DNA of 64,000 nt from Bog-473 sp963755495 (GTDB lineage Bacteria; Actinomycetota; Acidimicrobiia; Acidimicrobiales; RAAP-2): the NCBI GenBank assembly GCA_963755495.1, contig CAVWJS010000002.1:186001-250000 (forward strand), in the 5' to 3' direction. The notes beneath the pieces were generated by a model. It made no database searches, was not told the origin of the DNA, and saw only the letters and a program-made list of their open reading frames with translations. This document shows positions 25,857 through 36,306 of this stretch, in pieces (position 1 is the stretch's first letter; the number at the start of each line of letters is the position of its first letter). The position numbers were made by a program, and so were the translations under genes.

Positions 25857-25955
25857 AGTTGTAGTTCTGCTACCCACTGTAGGCACCCTAGGTCGTACCC
25901 AGCGGCGCGCCGCGTATTCCCCGCTTTTTGGGTGCACCAGCAGTACCCTGGACTA

Positions 25956-27705
25956 ATGCATCAAGAAAAGGACGCTGTCGGAGTCCAATGGCAGTTCGAT
26001 GCGCTCGATTTGCGCCCGGTCGAGCGCTGGCTCGCCGCCATGCCAAACCTCTCCATGGGCCCCGAAGATCAGAGGACGTTGGATGCGACGGCCCAACCGT
26101 CACAGCGCCTGATCGACTCCTACCTCGACACTGGTGATTGGCGGATGGCCCGAGCTGGGTTCGTTATCCGTACCCGGCGGCGCGGACGCCATGACGAAAT
26201 CACCCTCAAGACTGTACGCAGAGCTGGTGCAGCTCACCTTCGTAAACTCGAAGCCAGCGAAGCGCTCCCCGAGGGCGGCATCGCCGCGCTCGGCCGCGAA
26301 GGCCCGGTAGGTCGCCGCGTCCAGGCCGTCGCGGGGCGGCGGGCACTGCGCTCCGTCCTGCACGTACGCACGCGCCGGAGCCCCTACACACTGCGTATCG
26401 ACGGCCTGGAGGCGGCCGAGATCGCGCTCGAGGACACCGAGATCGTCGTCGGCAACGGGGAGCGCCCCATGCAGATCCGTCGGGTGGAGGTCGAGGTCCG
26501 GCCCGAGTGGGCAGACCTGCTGGCCCCGCTCGTCCAGCAGCTGCGGGCAACGTGCGGCCTACGACCCGCCACACTTTCTAAGTTCGAGGCGGGGCTTTTG
26601 GCGCGCGGGATCATCATCCCCAATCCGCCCGACCTGGGCTCGATGGAAATCGAGCCCGAGGCCACCCTCGGTGAATTGGCCTATGCCGTCCTCCGGCGCC
26701 AGCTCGGCGTCCTGCGCGAGAAGGAGCCCGGCACGAGACTCGGAGAAGACCTCGAGGAGCTGCACGAGATGCGGGTGGCGACCCGCCGCCTGCGCGCCGC
26801 TCTGGATTTCTTCGCCGATGTGCTTCCCCTCCGGTCACGCACCTTCCGCTGCGAGTTGGGGTGGCTCGCCAACGTGCTGGGCGCAGTGCGTGACCTCGAC
26901 GTTCAACTGGAGGCGCAGGAGGCCATGGTCGAGCCGGGCCAACAAGCGCTCTGGGCCGATCTGACGTCGCTCTTGGAAGCGGAACGGGAATCGGCCCGGG
27001 CCGAGCTGTTGACCGCACTCGATTCCGCCCGTTGGGATCGTCTCAGAAACGGCATGACGGCAATGGTGCAACAAGGTCCCCACCGCCGATCGACGGCCAC
27101 GCGCTTGCCGGCCCTGGCGGCCGTGCCTGATCTGATCGGTTCGCGTCATGGTGCGGTGGTGAAGGCGGCGCGACGGGCCAAGCGCTCAGGCGAGGCAGCC
27201 GATTTCCACCGCCTCCGCATTCGTTGCAAGCGCCTTCGTTACTCACTCGAATTCAGCGGCGAGCTCTACGACGGGCGCACCAAGCAGTACACGCGGCAAT
27301 TGGCGAAACTCCAGGAACAGCTCGGCCTGCTCCAAGATGCTGAAGTGGCCGCCAACCGGCTGTCCGAGCTGGCCACGACCTCGCATCTCCCGGCATCCAC
27401 CATCTTCGTCATGGGGGGTGTGGCCGAGCAGCATCGGCGCGAAATTCATACGCATCCTCGAACGGCTGCCCGGTGAGGTCTCGCGCGTGCGCGGGCGCGA
27501 CTGGGCCGAGGCCACCCTCATGATGGAGCGAGGTCGGGACCAGGCACTCGCCCTCGTGCCGCTGGCACGCCGTGCCTTGCGTATCGTCCCGCCTTCGGTT
27601 GCTCCAGCCTCAATGCCAACAGCAAGTGGCTCACCTCAGATGGCACCCTTCGTGCTCCCCGATGCGGTCCGCTCCATGAGCGGCGTCGGAGAAGGTCCCG
27701 CCTGA
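25956..27705 (+). CDS. CYTH and CHAD domain protein, frame-broken near the C-terminus
   Basis: Start ATG 25956. The N-terminal CYTH (triphosphate tunnel) domain, residues about 20-205, has YLDTGDWRMARAGFVIRTRR, ITLKTVRR and VEVEVRP. The CHAD domain follows from about residue 235, rich in conserved His/Arg/Lys (ELHEMRVATRRLRAALDF, FHRLRIRCKRLRYSLEF). CHAD binds polyphosphate and CYTH hydrolyses triphosphates. After EQHRRE (about 27450) the frame becomes short and stops at 27476. The CHAD end continues one frame over (FIRILERLPGEVSRVRGRDW) to 27705. Removing one A from GAAATTC restores a smooth join, so one surplus base is likely. Confidence 0.88.
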
Positions 27706-27796
27706 GCTTCCTTTTGTGCTGGGTGTTGAGATACCCGCACCGTGAGGCATTGCGCCGGACGAGGATCAAGCCGATCGTCCCGTACGCTTCACGCCC

Positions 27797-28579
27797 ATGC
27801 CGGCGGCGCTAGTGGGAACGATGTCCTTGTCCGCGTCGCACATCGTCTTTCTCCTCCTCGGCGGACTCGGCGCCGGCATCTTCAATGGTGTCGCAGGAGG
27901 TGGAAGCCTGATTTCGTTCCCTCTCCTGCTCGCCCTGGGCTACCCCGCGCTGACGGCCAACATCACCAATACCGTAGGGATTTGGCCCGGCTACGCCGGA
28001 AGCGCGGCCGGATTCCGCCAAGAGATCGGCGGGCAGAATGCGCGTCTTGTCCGCCTGAGTCCGATTGCCGTACTGGGCGGCATCGCAGGTGCCATCTTGC
28101 TCCTCACCACCTCGTCAGCCGACTTCAAAACTGTGGCGCCGTGGCTCGTCCTCGGGGCATCCCTTCTCTTTGCCGCACAGCCGCTCTTACGACGCGCCCT
28201 CAGCGGGTCGTCACATGCACCGCCGCGCACCCGACCCGTGCTCCTGATTGCTGGCACCTTCGCCGCCGCCATCTACGGCGGATACTTCGGGGCGGGGCTG
28301 GGCGTCATGCTGCTGGCCATTTTGGGTTTGGCCTTGCCTGATTCCATCACCCGGACGAGCGGACTCCGTACGGCCTTGTCGATACTGGTCAATGGCGTGG
28401 CGGCAGCCGTGTTCCTGATCCATGGTGGGTTGGCCTGGCGCGCCGTCGGCCTCCTTGCCATAGGAAGCCTGTTCGGTGGATGGATCGGCGCCCGGGTGGC
28501 ACTGGCCATTCCTGCCGTGGCGTTGCGGGTCGTAGTTGTCGCCGTCGGGCTGGCCACAGTGGTGAAGCTCCTGGTCTGA
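27797..28579 (+). CDS. TSUP/TauE-SafE family membrane permease
   Basis: 260 residues with about eight hydrophobic segments. The family repeats are visible: GAGIFNGVAGGGSLISFPLLL with ANITNTVG in the first half and YGGYFGAGLGVMLL with RTALSILVN in the second. TSUP proteins export or import small sulfonates, sulfite or organic anions. ATG 27797 is used; ATG 27821 (MSLSASH) is an equally good start. It converges on the 5-oxoprolinase gene with 20 bp between. The substrate cannot be told. Confidence 0.88.
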   Translation: MPAALVGTMSLSASHIVFLLLGGLGAGIFNGVAGGGSLISFPLLLALGYPALTANITNTVGIWPGYAGSAAGFRQEIGGQNARLVRLSPIAVLGGIAGAILLLTTSSADFKTVAPWLVLGASLLFAAQPLLRRALSGSSHAPPRTRPVLLIAGTFAAAIYGGYFGAGLGVMLLAILGLALPDSITRTSGLRTALSILVNGVAAAVFLIHGGLAWRAVGLLAIGSLFGGWIGARVALAIPAVALRVVVVAVGLATVVKLLV

Positions 28580-28599
28580 AGCGGCCAGCCCCGCCACTA

Positions 28600-30327
28600 C
28601 TAGTCCACGGCGAGGGGATAGTGGCCGACGACGGCCGCATCGAGCTGTCGCTGTTGCTCGCGGCGCGCCACTCGGGCTTGTTCGTGATCGACCGGGACAA
28701 AAAAGACGGTTGCACCAGGTGCACATTGCCCCAGCAAGCCCTGATCGACGGCCGCCACAACGGCCATCACCGGGTACCCACCCAGGGTGGCATGGTCGGT
28801 CAAGAGGATGACCGGCTCACCGTCCGGCGGCACCTGCACGGCGCCGGTGACCATGCCCTGGGAATCGAGTTCGCGCGCCGGTCCAGAAGCCAATCTCAGC
28901 GCAGGCGTAGTGGGATCACGAACGAGCCGCAGGCCAACTCGGTTGCTCTCAGGCTCAACCGTGAAGCGAGTCGAGGCCAACGAGGCGAAGATGTCCGCGG
29001 CAAAGGATTCAGGATGCGGTCCGGGCACAACGCGCAAACAGATCGGTTCCGCTGCGTTCAGCACGCGCAGGGCACCTTCCGCCAGGTGGTCACCCAATGG
29101 AGGGCGCGTCGCCGCGGCCCACAGTTGTTCGCCTAATTCAATCTGCCCCGGACCGAGGTTCGTGAGCTGATCGCTCGCACAGCTTCCGAACATTTCTGGT
29201 CCCACGAATCCACCGGCCACAGCGAGGTACGACCGAAAGCCACCCCGCACTGCGCCGACCACCAACTGCTGTCCCGCATTGACCGGCACTACCTGGCCCG
29301 CCGGGACCGGTTGTCCATCCAGTCTGAGATCAGGCGCCGCGCCACCCACTATGGCCACGTATGTGGACGCGAGGCAGCGCAGGGTCGGCCCACGCGCCGT
29401 GATTTCCAACGTGCCGGCGTCGATCGCATTCCCCACCAGCCCATTGGCCAAGCGGAACGAGTAAGGGTCCGCCGGGCTCGCAATGGGAACGCCCAAGGCA
29501 GCCACACCTCGGCGGCCTGCGTCTTGTCGTGCAGTTCGCATCCCAGCTTCTTCGACAACGAAGACAGCGCGGGCCGATGGATCCGTCTCAAGAACATCGG
29601 GCCAGGCCGCGCGCGACGTACGGACAGGATCATCTGGCACGTCGGCGACCGCCCCAGCGGCACGGGCAAATCGGACGCGGTCACCCGCCGCCAGCCGGGA
29701 GAACGGAGGTGCCCACGGCGTGAACAACGGGACGTCAGTGCGGCCGATGAGTTGCCATCCGCCGGGCGACGCAGTGGGGTACACAGCGGCGAAACCGTTG
29801 GCGAGGGCAACCGATCCCGGCGCAACCATCGGACGGGGGCGAGCACGTCGAGGAACGTGGTGGAGCTCTTCGGGCAGCCCTGCAAGGTAGGCGAAGCCCG
29901 GTGCAAAGCCAACGACCGCCACGGTGAATTCGACCGAAGTGATCGCTTCGATCACGGCCTCCGTCGTGCAGCCAGCCATGTCGGCCACCTCGACCAAATC
30001 CGGACCGTCGAAGGCGGCGGGGATCACGAATGGAGCCGTGCCGCGCGCAGGGAGCAACTCTTCAGGGGGATCCCAGAGCACCTGCTCCACCAGCGGCAAC
30101 AGCAAGGGGAGCGCGGCTTCGAGACCTTTGCCCTCCGGTTCGAACACCAACAGGACGGTAGCCAAGCCGCCCACTACCTCGACCAGGCCGTTGAGGGGCG
30201 CCGCCTTCACGGTCCGTAGCAAGCGGCGCGCCGACTCGGGGTCCGGAACGCCGACGAGCAACGCGTCCTCGCCCAGGCGCCGTACCTCTCCCACCGGTAC
30301 GGACTGTGGCAGCGCACCGTGTGGCAT
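28600..30327 (-). CDS. pxpBC: 5-oxoprolinase subunits B and C, fused (PxpBC; KipI-KipA)
   Basis: 575 residues from ATG 30327, 2 bp after the pxpA stop; the frame upstream is not homologous. The N-terminal third is PxpB/KipI-like (VVGFAPGFAYLAGLPEEL, ASPGGWQLIGRT). The rest is PxpC/KipA-like, the biotin-dependent-carboxylase homology domain (LRVVPGPHPESF, QGMVTGAVQVPPDGEPVILL, DHATLGGYPVMA). With PxpA it opens 5-oxoproline to glutamate using ATP, clearing a spontaneous damage product. In many bacteria B and C are separate; here they are one chain. Confidence 0.92.
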   Translation of the reverse strand: MPHGALPQSVPVGEVRRLGEDALLVGVPDPESARRLLRTVKAAPLNGLVEVVGGLATVLLVFEPEGKGLEAALPLLLPLVEQVLWDPPEELLPARGTAPFVIPAAFDGPDLVEVADMAGCTTEAVIEAITSVEFTVAVVGFAPGFAYLAGLPEELHHVPRRARPRPMVAPGSVALANGFAAVYPTASPGGWQLIGRTDVPLFTPWAPPFSRLAAGDRVRFARAAGAVADVPDDPVRTSRAAWPDVLETDPSARAVFVVEEAGMRTARQDAGRRGVAALGVPIASPADPYSFRLANGLVGNAIDAGTLEITARGPTLRCLASTYVAIVGGAAPDLRLDGQPVPAGQVVPVNAGQQLVVGAVRGGFRSYLAVAGGFVGPEMFGSCASDQLTNLGPGQIELGEQLWAAATRPPLGDHLAEGALRVLNAAEPICLRVVPGPHPESFAADIFASLASTRFTVEPESNRVGLRLVRDPTTPALRLASGPARELDSQGMVTGAVQVPPDGEPVILLTDHATLGGYPVMAVVAAVDQGLLGQCAPGATVFFVPVDHEQARVARREQQRQLDAAVVGHYPLAVD

Positions 30328-30329
30328 GG

Positions 30330-31115
30330 TCAAGACTGGCGCAATGATGGCGCATACACGGCCACGCCGGCTGCGGTCAACGCTCCAAGAACAGCCAGCG
30401 CCATGACGGCAGCGTCCGGGGAGTCGCCGTGGACGCAGAGCGTGTCCACCGGCAACGAAAGTATCGTGCCGTCTTCTGCCTTTACCGTACCCTCGACAAC
30501 CAAATCGCGCGCTTGTCGCGCCGCTTGCCAAGGGTCGCTGTACACCGATCCGGGCTCCTGGCGTGAGAGGAGGTCTCCGGTCGAGGTGTAGGCGCGGTCG
30601 GCAAAGCCTTCCTGAAGAACCCTCAGACCGGCCTCTCTCGCCCGCGCTACCGCCGGCGCGCCAGCGGGCAGAACGAGCCAGGTCTCGGGTCCGCAGAGCT
30701 CGAGGGTCACGCCGACGAGAGTGTCCAAGGTCGATGTGCCGTGCCCAACTTCGGCGTAGAGCGCACCGTGCGGCTTGATCGACTGCACGGTTGTCCCGAG
30801 GGATTTCGCCACCTTCAAAAGGCCGCCTATCTGCCCGGTCAAGGCGGACGTCAGGTCGTGGGGTGTCATCTCCATCGGTCGGCGCCCAAATCCCGTCCGG
30901 TCGGGGTAGGAGGGATGGGCTCCGATGCGAACGCCGCCGTCCATGGCAGCCGAGACGGTGGCGCGCATCGACGCCTCGTCACCCACATGCCCGCCACACG
31001 CGACATGCACCGAAGTCACCAAACCGAGAAGAGCGCGCTCGGTCGCTATGCCGGCAGCATCGCTGGCTTCGCCGACATCGGCATTGAGATCTATGGTGCG
31101 GAGGTCATCCGGCAC
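30330..31115 (-). CDS. pxpA: 5-oxoprolinase subunit A (LamB/YcsF family)
   Basis: 261 residues. Family landmarks are IDLNADVGEA at the N-terminus, VHVACGGHVGDEASM, IGAHPSYPDRTGFGRR, VQSIKPHGALY, GFADRAYTSTGDLLSRQ and VDTLCVHGDSP near the C-terminus. The start is GTG 31115, overlapping the end of lhr by about 11 bp. It forms an operon with the fused pxpBC 2 bp downstream. Confidence 0.93.
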   Translation of the reverse strand: MPDDLRTIDLNADVGEASDAAGIATERALLGLVTSVHVACGGHVGDEASMRATVSAAMDGGVRIGAHPSYPDRTGFGRRPMEMTPHDLTSALTGQIGGLLKVAKSLGTTVQSIKPHGALYAEVGHGTSTLDTLVGVTLELCGPETWLVLPAGAPAVARAREAGLRVLQEGFADRAYTSTGDLLSRQEPGSVYSDPWQAARQARDLVVEGTVKAEDGTILSLPVDTLCVHGDSPDAAVMALAVLGALTAAGVAVYAPSLRQS

Positions 31116-34100
31116 GGAGATCGTCCACCACGACGCCGTCGCGGAATGTCACGCGCTGGTTTCGCCTCGTGGGAACACGGGCTCCACCCATGATGGAGCC
31201 CGTGACGTTGAGGGGATCTGCTCCTGCGACAACCAAGTGTTCGCCGCTGGGAGCTCGGCGATGCACTTTGAGGAGGTCTGCCGCCGCCTCAGGCAGCGCG
31301 TACTGCTCACCCGAGAGACCAACGACGAATCGCCCGCCCAGAGCGAGCCCGCGCGCTTCGAGGCGGCGCAGGGCCCACACCACTTCGCGCCACGGGACGT
31401 GAAAGGACTCACGGTTCCACACTTCCCAGGCCACGATGCCCCAGCGAGTCAGCAACTGCGACGCCACCGCCTCAGCCAGCTCTTCATTGGCGGGCGACGT
31501 CACTTCATGCGCGACGTCTGCGTGTGCGTCGGCGTGAACCGCCTCATCGGCAGGAAGGAGTGACCAACGGCCCTCACCGATGCCCGATCCCACGGGAGCC
31601 CGTCGACGGGCCAGTCCGGGACGCGCCAGGCGCGCCGTATTTGGTCGCCCATTAGGGGTGCGATAGGTCCTCGTGCGCCAACGGTCGCGAGCCGAAAGCA
31701 ACGAACGTACAGCCGAAAAGGCGTCGGCCGTCACGATGCCCCGCGCCACCAGATCCCACAGCCCCTCGTCCACCTCGGCGGGTAGGCGGCCGGACAGATT
31801 GGCGAGTTCGGGACGGAAACAGGCGCCTCGGGAGCGCAGCGCCGCCAGGACGTCAGCGGCCGCGCCGACCTCGGGCTCGGCCGCCACTGCTCCAACGCGC
31901 ACGGCCTGCAACATCCATGGAAGGTCCTCGCGAACGACGAAGGCCAGCGGCGTGGCCGGCGACGGGGTGCCACTGCGACCCGCCCGCTCCGCTCGAGGAG
32001 TCAGGCGACCCCAGACAACCTCGCCGGAGAGGCAGAGCTCGTCAAGCCAACGGGCGTCGTAACCCTCGACGCGGGATGGCAGGATGTGGGCTTCCCATTC
32101 GGCAGCCGGAGCCTCAATCCCCTGCAACTGCTCGAGCACACCCAACAACCCGCCCCGTCCTTGGGCACGAGTGGACGGGGTGGCGTGCTGCCACTCGGCC
32201 AGAAAGCGGACGAAGTCGGCGATTGGTACCGGGTCCACCAGGCCACGCCGGCGCTGCCGGCTGGCTCCATGCAACCGAACCAGGAGATGACGAGCGCACC
32301 ACCGGCCGTCGGGGAGCTCAATGGCCGAACCCCGTGCCTCGAGCCGAGCCAATGCGGTACGAGCCCGGGCTGCCGTTAACGGTGCCCCCATGGGCGCACC
32401 GGGAGGAAGCGGCAACTCCGACGTCAGATCGGCCACAGAAACCGGTCCGGCCAGTCCGAGATGGCCACTGACACAGGCCGCGGCGGCCTCATCGTCGTCG
32501 TGCAGAGCCGCGGCTGTCCTCCGCTGCTCCGTAGCCACCCAGCACTCTCCAAGGACCGTGGCGCGTCCGGCCGTGACCAGGGTGTCGAACCACGTCGCCC
32601 ATTCCGGCACCGGTCGACAGGCCACGAGTGAGAGCAGCAGGTCATGAAGCTCATCGGCGCTGCGCAGTCTCGGTCGCACCTGTTCGAGAACAAGTGAGAC
32701 CGCCTCGGCATCCAAGGCACCCAGCTCGTCGGTGGGCACGGGAAGCCCGTTGGGGCCGAGCGCTCCCAGACCGCGGCGCAGCGAGAGGGCGCGCGTCCGG
32801 CGCTCTTCGAGCGGTGCGCCGTCGAGGAACGTGAAGGGTCGGCCGCTCAGGATTCCGTGCGAGAGCGGTGAAGGCTCGGACGACTCCACCGTGTGGAGAA
32901 CAATGGCCCCTGATTCCACTTGTGACCACAGGTCGACCAGGCCCTCCACCGAGAGCCCCTCGTGCAGGCAGTCGTCGACCGTCTGACGCACCAGCACATG
33001 GTCAGGCACCGCCACCGGGCCTGCACCTGCATTTTCTTGGCACGCAGCCAGCGACGGCCACACAGCGGCCAGAAGGTCGTCCGCCTCCATGCGCTGGAGG
33101 TGGATCGGTCGCCTCTTGCCGCCGCGCTTGGCGCGGCAAGACCAAGGCCCGGTTCAGATTCCAGCGCCACCGCGCCGCCAGCATCGGGTGGGGCAGCACG
33201 GCTTGGGTCAACACGTCTGCCGCATCCTTGGCGCGCAGCATCGACGCGACGCTGGTGAGCGGGAAGCTGTGCTGCGGGCCGAGCGAGAGAACCACCGTGT
33301 CGTCGTCCGCCGCAGCTTGCAGCTCGAAGTCGAACGAAACGCAGAAGCGCTTGCGGAGGGCCAGGCCGAGAGCGCGGTTGATGCGTCCACCGAACGGCGC
33401 ATGCAGAATCAGCTGCGTCCCTTCGCTGTCGTCAAAGCAGCGCTCCACCACGATGCGTTGCCTGGTGGGCAAGTAGCCCAATGCAGCCAGGCCAGCGGCG
33501 CAGTAAGCCACGACTTGTTGCGCCACGTCATCACCCACGCCGGCCCGCTCCCTGACCAGCCGTCGTGCCCCCTCTCCGTCCAGTGCTCGCAGCAGCGGCT
33601 CGAGCTCGGACCGCAGATCGCTCACCGCTTGGGAAAGCTCGGTTGTGCGCGCCGGTGCCTCACCCAGCCAGAAAGGAACCGTGGGCGGAAGATCACCGGC
33701 GTCATACACGCGGACCGTGCCCACCTCGACCTTGGCCACCCGCCACGAATGCGTTCCAAGAAGAAAGATGTCGCCGGCCATCGCCTCCACCGCGAAGTCC
33801 TCGTGTACCGACCCGACCGTGACGCCCTCGGGGTCGAGCACGACGCGGTAGTCGCCGGTCTCGGGAATGGCACCGCCACTCGTGAGCGCGGCCAAACGCG
33901 CCCCTCGTCGCGCCATCAGCCGGCCGTTGACGGCATCGAGGTGCAGGTGTGCGCCGCGCCGGCCCCGCCCTGTCTCGATACCCCAACTCGCCAGCGCGAC
34001 AACCTCGTCGAAGTCCTTTCGCGACATTTCGGCATAGGGAGCAGCTCGGCGGGTCATCTGCCACAGCTCTTCGACCCCACACTCTTCGACCGCGGCCACT

Positions 34101-35435
34101 TCAGCCACGAGTTGCTGGGCCAGCACGTCGAGCGGGGCGATCGGGGACTCGAGCATGTCCAGCTTGCCATCCCTCACAGCGGCCAACAGGGCGGCGCACT
34201 CGACCAGCTCGTCGCGCGTCATGGGGTAGAGCCGCCCAGCCGGGATCCCATCGCGCTGATGGTTGGCCCGTCCCACGCGTTGCAGAAAGGTCCCGATGGC
34301 ACGCGGCGAGCCGATCTGGCACACCAACTCCACCGGCCCGACGTCGATGCCAAGTTCCAAAGATGCAGTGGCGACCAGCGCCCGCAGATCACCAGCGCGC
34401 AGTCGCGTCTCGACGATGCGTCGTCGTGCCGCCGAGAGACTGCCGTGATGCGCCGCCACGAGGAGCGACGCATCCACGTCGTTGCCATGGCCCTCCGCGC
34501 TACCCAGACGCTCCGCCAATTGGTGCGCCACGCGCTCGGCCATCTTTCGCGTGTTGACGAAGATCAGCGTCGTACGGTGCTCGCGGGTGTGGTCGGCGAT
34601 GCGGTCCAGGATGTCCGAGAACTGCAAGCCACTGGCCACGGCTTCCAACTCGCTATCGGGCAACTCGATCGCCACGTTCAGCTGGCGCACATGCCCGCAG
34701 TCCACGATCACGGTTGGCGGGCGATCGTCGTGGACGCCGGAGAGCAGGCGCGCCACCACGTCGAGTGGACGCTGGGTGGCCGAGAGCCCGATGCGCTGCA
34801 AACGGCCGCCGCTCGCTGCAACGAGACCGTCCAGACGCTCGAGACTCAACGAAAGATGGCTGCCGCGCTTGTCGCGCGCCAAGGTGTGCACCTCGTCGAC
34901 GATGACCGTGTGCACGCCGCCCAACAGTGCGCGAGGAGGGCGCTGTGAGGAGCAGGTAAAGCGATTCGGGGGTCGTGACCAGAATGTCCGGCGCGTTCTT
35001 GCGCATGGAGGCGCGCTCGGCGGCCGGGGTGTCACCTGTCCGCACGGCCACGCGGAGCTCAGGGTCGACGTGCCCCATCCGTGCCGCCTCTTCCTTGATT
35101 TCAGCCAGTGGGATGTGGAGGTTTTCGTGCACGTCGACGGCGAGGGCGCGCAAAGGTGAGACATAGAGAACCTCGGGGCGCCCGCCCTGACGAGTGCCGG
35201 CCTCGGCCGCTTTGTACGCGGCGTCGATGGCAACGAGGAATCCCGTCAACGTCTTTCCGGTTCCGGTGGGCGACGCCACCAAAACGTCCTTCCCCTCGGC
35301 AATGTGGGGCCATGCCTCGCTCTGGGGCGCGGTCGGGCCCTCCGGGAAGCGACGGGCGAACCACGCTGCCACCGCCGGGTGAAACGCGTCGAGGAGCTCA
35401 GAGGGCGCTGTCGTCTCGGCCACGGGTGCGGTCAT
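31105..35435 (-). CDS. lhr: Lhr-type superfamily 2 ATP-dependent helicase, broken by two frameshifts
   Basis: The gene runs from ATG 35435 to TGA 31105, about 1442 codons after correction, close to family length. Frame 1 has FHPAVAAWFARRFPEGPT and Walker A SPTGTGKT. After LLTAPSS (about 34940) homology moves to frame 2, with ALLGGVHTVIVDEVH (DEVH box), RIGLSATQRP, TLIFVNTRK and RVGRANHQRDG. After ALVLPRQA (about 33115) it moves to frame 3, with GGKRRPIHLQRMEADDLLAAVWP and the Lhr C-terminal domain. Both steps fit one surplus base each. Lhr is a DNA-repair helicase. Confidence 0.92.
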
Positions 35436-35502
35436 CCCTCTATTTCACCAGGATGCTGTGACAGCGTGCGCGGTCCAGGGTGCGCGGCCTGCTCCGAGGT
35501 GG

Positions 35503-36306
35503 TCAGTACGGTCGCCGCCCCCAGGCGGCAATCATCGGTGGCTGGGTGAGATCGAGCTTCCCGTCGGCCACGTTGGCCAGGTGGAGACGGATTTCCTCGG
35601 GGCTAGCGATGTCGTTCTCGATGAGCTGGGCCGCAATGAGGTTGATGGTCGCCGTCTCCAACCGGGCACACGCCGGATGCGCCACCGGGAATGAAGCATC
35701 GGCCCGGACCTCGGACAGACCTGCCTCTCGGAGGAGCCGTGGCAGCGTGCGCCCATAGGCCAGATCCGCCCCTCGGCTCGCCATGAGAGCCCGGAACCCG
35801 CTGCGCAAGCGGTTGGCCAGCTCCTGCTCGGGCCCTCGCACCTCCAGTGCGCTCAGTGGCTGCAGCGCCGGATCGGCGTCCTCGACGAACAGCCATCCCC
35901 CCGGCGCAAGTACCCCCACCATCGCCTCCAGGGCTTTGGCCCGCTCTGGTATGTGGACCAGCACCAGGCGGGCATGCACTAGATCGAACTGGGCAGCGGG
36001 GGGAGGGTCGAGAGCAGCATCGTGGACGCGCACTTCAACCTGGGGACTCAGCGGGTCCGCGGCCGCCCCCGCCCATGTCACGTCGATATCGGTGGCCAGG
36101 ACGTGCCCCTTGACACCCACCCGCTCCGCCAGCCATTGCACCACCGAGGTGCCGCCAGCGCCCACTTCCCAGCAGCGCCAACCCGGGGCGATGCCCAGCT
36201 TCTCCATGTGGGAGAACGTCGACGGATCGAACAGCTCGACGAAGGCGACGAAGCGCTCGGCGGCTGCGGTGGCCGCGTTGGAGAGAAGGTAGCCGCCCTC
36301 TGTCAC
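35503..36306 (-). CDS. Class I SAM-dependent methyltransferase
   Basis: 267 residues. Motif I is WEVGAGGTSVVQWLAERVG near residue 46, followed by VLATDID (acidic loop), FDLVHARLVLVHIPER and LAPGGWLFVEDAD. This is the general ubiE/Methyltransf_11-like arrangement for small-molecule methyltransferases. The GTG start overlaps the stop of the patatin gene (GTGA), so it is the last gene of a three-gene coupled unit with patatin and a small membrane protein. A lipid-related substrate would fit the context but is not shown. Confidence 0.85.
   Translation of the reverse strand: MTEGGYLLSNAATAAAERFVAFVELFDPSTFSHMEKLGIAPGWRCWEVGAGGTSVVQWLAERVGVKGHVLATDIDVTWAGAAADPLSPQVEVRVHDAALDPPPAAQFDLVHARLVLVHIPERAKALEAMVGVLAPGGWLFVEDADPALQPLSALEVRGPEQELANRLRSGFRALMASRGADLAYGRTLPRLLREAGLSEVRADASFPVAHPACARLETATINLIAAQLIENDIASPEEIRLHLANVADGKLDLTQPPMIAAWGRRPY

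Noticed and set aside
33089..34948. A 619-codon plus-strand open frame inside lhr
   Set aside because: Antisense to a conserved helicase domain; no recognisable protein features.
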